In this document: positions 15,991 to 19,912 of the stretch, one piece after another
How positions within the stretch are numbered: the stretch's first letter is position 1
Layout: each line of letters begins with the position of its first letter
Source: Clostridia bacterium
Lineage (GTDB): Bacteria > Bacillota > Clostridia > Oscillospirales > CAG-272
Assembly (NCBI GenBank): GCA_017408535.1
Contig: JAFQUL010000070.1
Coordinates: 1 to 19,912 of the forward strand
Length of the DNA: 19,912 bases
Direction: 5' to 3'
Position numbers and translations under genes: made by a program
The notes under the pieces: model-generated
Told to the model about the DNA's origin: nothing
Database searches by the model: none
The model's input: the letters and a program-made list of their open reading frames with translations, nothing else

Positions 15991-16146
15991 ATATCTGTTT
16001 TTAGCTATGGCGAAATAATTCAATCTCAGAAAAACGTATCAACCGACATACAAAGCTGACTCGAGTCACGTTGTGCCGGACACACGATGCTTTCGTCGGT
16101 GTTCCTTTGAATAGTAAATCCGACAAAATGCTTGATATATTGGGAT
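15991..16146. other. Non-coding gap with several short palindromes
   Basis: These 156 bases between convergent genes hold no convincing ORF. They contain the perfect 12-bp palindrome TGACTCGAGTCA (16057-16068), an ACCGAC/GTCGGT inverted pair around it (from about 16042 and 16095), and TTTCGTCGG facing CCGACAAAA at about 16091-16129. These could be remnants of mobile repeats or a weak terminator for 16147-16656. No function is assigned. Confidence 0.3.
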
Positions 16147-16656
16147 TTATAGGTCGATCGGTGAATTGCTGTCTGAGAAAGAAATATGTGCAATTACAAA
16201 AGCACTTCTGCTAAATGCTACGCTTATTTTTGTTCCGTCAGGCAGTTTTGTATCAACAACATTCGTGAATGAAAGCATCCCGATACTGTCTTTTTCTTCT
16301 CCGTTAATATAAACACTGCACTTGTTCATTCCCCTATAGACCGTTATATAGTGGGTATTAGCAACTGTGGTTTGGAATCTGCAAAATATTAAATCAACAA
16401 AAAGAATACATCCAATTACTGTTGCTGTCAAAAATCCGATGACGATACCAATTGCGTAGTATTCGTTGTATGTAACGGTTTCATAAGAAAAGAAACCTTC
16501 TCCATGCACAACTACTTCTTTCGTTGCTTCTCTGATTGATGCAAAAACAATTCCCGTAACTAAAAAAACACCAAACAGTATCGCCGATATGATTCTCCGT
16601 CTAAGTAAATATTTGGATAACTCGTTTTCTAACTTTTCAACTCGGGCTTCTCTCAT
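16147..16656 (-). CDS. Two-span membrane protein of 169 residues, unknown function
   Basis: GGAGTG lies five bases before ATG 16656. The first 20 residues are charged and could form a short helix or coiled coil (MREARVEKLENELSKYLLRR). Membrane spans lie at about 22-40 and 66-90, separated by a polar loop rich in valine and tyrosine. The C-terminal 75 residues alternate in a beta-like pattern (THYITVYRGMNKCSVYINGE, then GTKISVAFSRSAFVIAHISF), suggesting a small soluble domain. No catalytic motif is seen and I do not recognise the family. It is convergent to the small membrane-protein cluster. Its upstream region contains the left direct repeat (16741-16782), so it borders the putative inserted segment rather than lying in it. 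Confidence 0.75.
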   Translation of the reverse strand: MREARVEKLENELSKYLLRRRIISAILFGVFLVTGIVFASIREATKEVVVHGEGFFSYETVTYNEYYAIGIVIGFLTATVIGCILFVDLIFCRFQTTVANTHYITVYRGMNKCSVYINGEEKDSIGMLSFTNVVDTKLPDGTKISVAFSRSAFVIAHISFSDSNSPIDL

Positions 16657-16740
16657 AATAACACTCCGGCAAATTAAAAAATTTCGGTTAGTTTCGCTCT
16701 TGTTTGCAAATTCCTTGTATGAACGGATATGCGCATATAA

Positions 16741-16782
16741 TCATCGACCTTTTACCGACGTAAGCAAATAAAGCTTTAACGT
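16741..16782 (+). repeat. Left direct repeat, a displaced copy of the rRNA methyltransferase gene's 3' end
   Basis: These 42 bases match 17735-17777 in the same orientation. Nineteen bases are identical in a row (16745-16763 and 17739-17757), and in total I count about four or five substitutions plus one single-base gap. The right copy encodes the last residues and stop of the methyltransferase. The left copy has the one-base deletion and is not part of any gene. The pair brackets the GIY-YIG gene and repeat patch. Confidence 0.8.
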
Positions 16783-16800
16783 TGGTTATAAGGGAAAAGA

Positions 16801-17082
16801 TCAAATTAATTTTTCTCCTAAATCATCCCAGTTAGGATTTTCCTTTTTCACAAGCTGATCTTTTTTGGCTCTTATCCAATGTTTTAACTGCTTTTCTCTT
16901 GCAATGGCATCATTTATTTCGGAATACCTCTCGAAATAGACGAGCTTGTGAACGTGATATCTTTTCGTAAATCCTTCAATTTGCTCGTTTTTGTGTTCGT
17001 ATAATCTTCTGTGTAAATCGTTGGTTACACCGATATACATAACAGTATCGGTTTTGTTTGTAAGTATGTAAACGTAATACAT
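16801..17082 (-). CDS. GIY-YIG nuclease family protein (URI-type, UPF0213/YhbQ-like)
   Basis: This is a 93-residue single-domain protein of the GIY-YIG family. MYYVYILTN (1-9) and MYIGVTNDLHRRLYEH (15-30) give the two tyrosine/glycine motifs and the conserved arginine (R25). E63 in AIAREKQLKHW is the expected metal ligand, and N82 in ENPNWDDL closes the fold. All residues needed for catalysis appear present. The ATG at 17082 is chosen: AGAGG is eight bases upstream of it but only two from the ATG at 17088, and family members usually start MYYVYIL. Members of this group are free-standing with largely unproven roles. They often occur next to the same kind of dispersed repeats seen here at 17125-17504, which is from recollection. 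Confidence 0.92.
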   Translation of the reverse strand: MYYVYILTNKTDTVMYIGVTNDLHRRLYEHKNEQIEGFTKRYHVHKLVYFERYSEINDAIAREKQLKHWIRAKKDQLVKKENPNWDDLGEKLI

Positions 17083-17213
17083 ATACATTTCCTCTAAGGT
17101 TATCCTGTCATCGCTTAACTCGACATTTTTCGTCCGTGTTACTCCTGAGCATATCCCCGCGTGTCATCTTGAGCGAAGTCCGCCCGAGATTCCACCTTCG
17201 CTTTGCTCGGTGT

Positions 17214-17303
17214 TTTTCCGTCCGTGTCATCCTGAACGTAACCGAAATCCGAAGAAGGAGGATCAAACGGTACGAAGCGCCGCCCCGGATCTCGGACGGA
17301 AAA
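17214..17303. repeat. Repeat cassette A with 10-bp perfect inverted arms
   Basis: TTTTCCGTCC (17214-17223) and GGACGGAAAA (17294-17303) are exact reverse complements. They enclose 70 bases that begin with the head GTGTCATCCTGAACG and end with GGATCTC, exactly one repeat core. As RNA this would be a long hairpin with an internal structured loop. Confidence 0.7.
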
Positions 17304-17404
17304 GTTCGCCCCCGCTCCTCTACGCTTCGATCAGAATGACATGGGCGGACGTAGCCGAAACCCGAAGGGCGACCGTAAGGTCGGATCTCGCGGGAAGCCG
17401 TAGT

Positions 17405-17504
17405 AATAGTGATCCCCTACCGAGATCCCGCTTCGCGCCTTCGCTGCGCTACGGTTCGGCTTCACTTCGTTCCGCTCAGGATGACACGGTAGGGGATCAC
17501 TATT
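17405..17504. repeat. Repeat cassette B with 18-bp perfect inverted arms
   Basis: The arms 17405-17422 and 17487-17504 are exact 18-base reverse complements (AATAGTGATCCCCTACCG on the left). They enclose 64 bases that are one core in minus orientation, starting AGATCCC and ending CTCAGGATGACA. The arm sequence is unrelated to that of cassette A, although the cores are alike. Confidence 0.85.
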
Positions 17505-17734
17505 TTATAAAACACCACTTTTTCTAATTCACATTTGAGAAAGGAGTTTTTGGATTTTTCATTACAGTATTGCTACCCTTATATTAAGAAACTATATAGT
17601 CGATATGTGGTTATATCAACGGAGTTTTCGCCGGATAAGTTCTATACGCACAACATCAAAACATTCCTAAGAGTGTAGTTATAATTTCCGACACTCCTTT
17701 TGAGTTTCTCGGTATTGGTGAAAATGTGATATGG
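17505..17734. other. Gap between repeat patch and methyltransferase gene; possible 42-codon TTG-start ORF
   Basis: This AT-rich stretch shows no recognised gene. After a good GAAAGGAG site (17539-17546) a frame opens at TTG 17550 and runs to TAG 17678. It would give 42 residues starting (M)DFSLQYCYPYIKKLYSRYVV, rich in aromatic residues and not obviously a membrane span. A weak stem GAGTGT/ACACTC (about 17671-17696) overlaps its stop and continues past it. Either a small peptide gene or chance; confidence is low. Confidence 0.25.
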
Positions 17735-17777
17735 TCACCGACCTTTTACCGACGTAAACAAACAACGCTTTCAACGT
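17735..17777 (+). repeat. Right direct repeat, overlapping the methyltransferase stop codon
   Basis: This is the partner of 16741-16782. It covers the last ten or so codons of the rRNA methyltransferase, its TAA (17746-17748 on the minus strand) and about ten bases beyond. Because the coding frame is intact here, this copy is the functional end of the gene. Confidence 0.8.
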
Positions 17778-19116
17778 GCCCCGTCCCGGGGAACATATCT
17801 ACCGGTGTTACTGTGTCGGTATCATACCCCAGCTCCCTCAGTATTACAATGTCACGGGCGAGGGTATCCGGATTGCAGGAAATATACACGATGCGCTGGG
17901 GTGAATGCTCTGCCACGGCTGAGAGCAGCTCTCGGCTGCACCCCTTTCTCGGAGGGTCGAGAATTATGACCGATGCGTAGAAATCATCCCCCAGTGCTTT
18001 TCTGGCGGCGGCAAAAAGACCTTCTCCGTCAGCGGCATCGGCTACTGCAAACTGTGCGTTTGTTATGCCATTTCTCTTTGCGTTGTATCTTGCGTTTTCT
18101 ATAGCGTCGGGCACTATGTCTACTCCGAACAGCCGCTTTACACGGTGTGCCATAGACAGTCCGATGGTACCCGCACCGCAGAACAGGTCAAGAAGAGTTT
18201 CCTCTCCCGACAGTCCTGCCTTGTCTGCGGCAAGCGAATACAGCTTTTCCGCAACGCTTCTGTTTACCTGATAAAAGGATGCGGGGGAAAGGCGGAGAGT
18301 AAGGGAACACATAACGTCCTCAAGGTACTCCTCTCCCCAAAGAAGACGGTAGCTGTCACCGAGAATAACGTTGGTGCTTTTCCTGTTGCTGTTTACCGAT
18401 ATGCCGCAAATCCGGGGTTCTTTATCTCTGAAGAATTTTACCAGACTGTCCTCATTCGGCAGAGAGACTCCGTTTATTACGATACACATAAGGATACTGC
18501 CGGACATCGCGGTACGCAGGTATAAATGACGTACCAGGCCGGTACCGCTTATCTCGTCATATACCGATATTTTATTGTCTTTTATATATTCCTTAAACAG
18601 GAGGGAAATACGGGTAAAGCTCTCGGGGAGCTGCTGGCAGTCCTCAAGGTCTATTACGTCGTGGGATTTCTGAGAGAAAAATCCGATGCTGATATTTCCG
18701 TCCATGTCGCGGGAGAGGGGATACTGCGCTTTGTTTCTGTATCTGTCCGCTACCCCGTCCGTGACTGTCCTCTCTGCGGAAATATCAGTTATTCCCGTGC
18801 GGCGAAGAGCGGAGAGAACGGTGTTTCTCTTTATCTCCAGCTCGTATTCACGGGTGATATTTCTGTATATACATCCGCCGCACCTTTTGTGGTACGGACA
18901 GCTTCTTTCCTCTGTTCTGTAGGGGGAAGGGGAGAGTATTTCCTCTATTCTGGCAACGGCATAGTTTTTGGTCACCTTGATGACCTTGCCCGCGATCCTG
19001 TCTCCGGTAACACCCCCGGGGACAAAAACAGCGAAGCCGTCCGTATGGGCGACTCCGTTGCCTAAGTTATTCATATCGTCTATCGTTAACTCAAGTAGAG
19101 TATTTTTCTTCATCAT
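17746..19116 (-). CDS. rlmD: 23S rRNA (uracil-C5)-methyltransferase, RlmD/RlmCD (RumA) family
   Basis: This SAM-dependent enzyme makes 5-methyluridine in 23S rRNA (U1939 in RlmD; U747 and U1939 in the Gram-positive RlmCD). Its 456 residues are standard. An N-terminal TRAM domain (about 5-60) is followed by the Fe-S cysteines C73, C79 and C82 in CPYHKRCGGC, plus C160 in LEDCQQLP. The SAM fold carries FYQVN (281-285), LLDLFCGAGTIGL (308-320) and DPPRKG (387-392). The catalytic cysteine is C414 in YISCNPDTLARD, and E449 is in GHVESVV. The start ATGATG (19116 or 19113) overlaps the TGA of the PHP gene with no ribosome site of its own, implying translational coupling. The 3' end is duplicated at 16741-16782. 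Regiospecificity (one or two uridines) cannot be told. Confidence 0.93.
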   Translation of the reverse strand: MMKKNTLLELTIDDMNNLGNGVAHTDGFAVFVPGGVTGDRIAGKVIKVTKNYAVARIEEILSPSPYRTEERSCPYHKRCGGCIYRNITREYELEIKRNTVLSALRRTGITDISAERTVTDGVADRYRNKAQYPLSRDMDGNISIGFFSQKSHDVIDLEDCQQLPESFTRISLLFKEYIKDNKISVYDEISGTGLVRHLYLRTAMSGSILMCIVINGVSLPNEDSLVKFFRDKEPRICGISVNSNRKSTNVILGDSYRLLWGEEYLEDVMCSLTLRLSPASFYQVNRSVAEKLYSLAADKAGLSGEETLLDLFCGAGTIGLSMAHRVKRLFGVDIVPDAIENARYNAKRNGITNAQFAVADAADGEGLFAAARKALGDDFYASVIILDPPRKGCSRELLSAVAEHSPQRIVYISCNPDTLARDIVILRELGYDTDTVTPVDMFPGTGHVESVVCLRR

Positions 19117-19856
19117 AATAAGTTAAAGAGAGCGGCGCGAGCCTTTTCCTTTTCTTCTTTACGGCGGGCGAGGAATGCTGACATTCTGTCCTCGTCTGCG
19201 TTGACTATAAGCTCCTCGGGGAAGCTTCTTTCTTCAAGCATTTTTATTATCTGAGCGTGCTGACCGATACGGTCGGTGCCGTGAGCGTCACTTGTGATGA
19301 TGCACTCAACTCCCATTTCTGCCGCAAGATCCATTACTCTGCCGCAGGTTTCTTCCATTTTGTAGCCGTATATAGACCAGTTATTGAATTCTATCAGCTT
19401 GCCGTTTTCCTTGACAGCTCTGAGGACCGGCTCAAGCTCGTAATTATATCTCATATCTCTCGCGATGTGACCGAGACAGTCAACACCGGGATTTGCGATA
19501 GTAAGGATAAGTGTTTCTGTATAATCGGGGTACTTGTATTTAATGGTGGCCTCGTGCAGGCTGGCAATAACGAAATCCAGTCTGAGAAGATCTGTAGCGG
19601 CAAAATCAAGACCGCCCTTCAGGTCTCTTATATCTGCCTCCATACCTGCAAGGAAGGTTATATCATCGTACTTTCTCCGTCTGTTTCTGAGGTAGAAGCA
19701 GATAGGAGTGTCCTTGTCGTGCATAGGACCGTGATTTGTAGTTGCAAAAAACTTAAAGCCCTGTTTTTTTGCCTCTTCTACTTCAGCATCTATAGATGCA
19801 TCGGCATGGTCACAGTATTCGTCTGAATGAGTATGAAGCTCTGCTATGATTTTCAT
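19113..19856 (-). CDS. PHP-domain hydrolase, YcdX-like probable phosphatase
   Basis: This is a 247-residue polymerase-and-histidinol-phosphatase (PHP) fold protein. The whole trinuclear metal site can be read off and spaces almost exactly as in E. coli YcdX: H8 and H10 (ELHTHS), H17, H42 (TTNHGP), E73 (GMEADI), H101 (SLHE), H130 (LGHIAR), D190 and H192 (SDAHGTDRIG). It is likely a cytoplasmic phosphoesterase with Zn or Mn; the substrate is unknown. The ATG at 19856 is preferred because GGGAAGTG lies about nine bases upstream; a GTG at 19868 would overlap that site. Its end overlaps the methyltransferase start (ATGA). No full promoter is visible in the 56 bases left before the window edge, so it may belong to a longer operon. 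Confidence 0.9.
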   Translation of the reverse strand: MKIIAELHTHSDEYCDHADASIDAEVEEAKKQGFKFFATTNHGPMHDKDTPICFYLRNRRRKYDDITFLAGMEADIRDLKGGLDFAATDLLRLDFVIASLHEATIKYKYPDYTETLILTIANPGVDCLGHIARDMRYNYELEPVLRAVKENGKLIEFNNWSIYGYKMEETCGRVMDLAAEMGVECIITSDAHGTDRIGQHAQIIKMLEERSFPEELIVNADEDRMSAFLARRKEEKEKARAALFNLL

Positions 19857-19912
19857 TTTGATATGCACTTCCCTTGAGTAAAATTTAATTTGGTCGGCAG
19901 CAGCCCTGCAGG

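Larger units (their letters stand above)
17125..17504. repeat. Patch of dispersed-repeat units (GTCATCCTGAGCG...GGATCTC type)
   Basis: At least five degenerate units share a head like GTCATCCTGA(G/A)CG and a tail like GGATCTC. Plus-orientation heads are near 17138, 17163 and 17225. Minus-orientation heads end at 17286-17341 and 17423-17486. A worn unit lacking its head is at 17345-17392; its ACGTAGCCGAAACCCGAAG repeats, with three changes, a stretch at about 17237-17255. Such units occur in many unrelated bacterial genomes and give rise to spurious short ORFs. Two units are enclosed by perfect inverted arms and are listed separately. Confidence 0.75.
16741..17777. mobile_element. Putative ~1-kb inserted module: GIY-YIG gene plus repeat cassettes between direct repeats
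   Basis: A 994-base segment (distance between repeat starts) is bounded by direct repeats, the right one being the 3' end of the rRNA methyltransferase gene. Insertion at gene 3' ends that regenerates the gene is typical of integrative elements, but there is no recombinase here. The only protein is a GIY-YIG family nuclease. The remaining 650 bases are mostly dispersed-repeat cassettes. The element interpretation is inference; a local duplication or a shared dispersed repeat would also give direct repeats. Confidence 0.35.

Noticed and set aside
17125..17504. Possible CRISPR array
   Set aside because: Units are degenerate, in both orientations and irregularly spaced, with no constant direct repeat and no cas genes.
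17136..17527. Two short plus-strand frames over the repeat patch
   Set aside because: Their translations come from the dispersed repeat itself (arginine- and serine-rich) and have no ribosome sites.
16741..17777. IS element or integrase-bearing island
   Set aside because: No transposase or recombinase reading frame is present between the direct repeats; only the weaker 'putative module' reading is kept.
18526..19065. 179-codon plus-strand open frame opposite the rRNA methyltransferase
   Set aside because: The opposite strand encodes the TRAM and Fe-S domains with all motifs, so this frame is a shadow.

Overview
The window looks like a chromosomal segment of a low-to-mid GC Firmicute. A Clostridia member of the Oscillospiraceae/Ruminococcus type is most likely. 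The reasons are the AddAB recombination pair (the Firmicute counterpart of RecBCD), strong AGGAGG-type ribosome sites, SigA-like promoters with extended -10 boxes, an unusual GyrB/ParE paralogue of a kind I associate with clostridia, and a DUF4091 glycosidase. The genus is inference; there is no rRNA or tRNA gene here to settle it.

Layout. (1) 1-7084, minus strand: a queG-like gene, addB and addA (cut by the left edge) form a tight operon read leftwards from a promoter at 7116-7144. (2) 7085-7289 is a divergent promoter region. (3) 7290-9287, plus: a divergent type IIA topoisomerase B subunit, ending in a shared bidirectional terminator (9297-9337). (4) 9335-12917, minus: a five-gene operon (isoprenylcysteine-methyltransferase-like membrane protein, GNAT acetyltransferase, CrtO-like membrane protein, nitroreductase, S66 LD-carboxypeptidase/MccF-like peptidase) read from a promoter at 13030-13058. 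(5) 13216-14889, plus: a cytoplasmic DUF4091/GH123-like protein with its own promoter and an upstream palindrome. (6) 14941-15990, plus: three small membrane proteins. The first two have near-duplicate promoters, each carrying an operator-like inverted repeat over the -10 region, and the group ends in a strong hairpin. (7) 16147-16656, minus: an orphan two-TM protein. (8) 16741-17777: a GIY-YIG nuclease-family gene plus a patch of dispersed-repeat cassettes, flanked by about 42-bp direct repeats. The right-hand repeat is the 3' end of the next gene. (9) 17746-19856, minus: a PHP-family (YcdX-like) hydrolase and a TRAM/Fe-S 23S rRNA uracil methyltransferase (RlmD/RlmCD type), translationally coupled.

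How they fit. Units 1, 3 and 9 are housekeeping: double-strand break repair, queuosine tRNA modification, topology and rRNA modification. Unit 4 is a co-transcribed set of modifying and detoxifying enzymes whose joint role is not evident. Region 15.0-17.7 kb is visibly AT-richer in its genes and holds orphans, repeats and a nuclease. It is the accessory part and the most likely place for something undescribed: a repeat/GIY-YIG module at the 3' end of an rRNA methyltransferase gene, and a small membrane-protein locus under a duplicated operator. I see no CRISPR array, tRNA, rRNA, IS transposase or integrase in the window.
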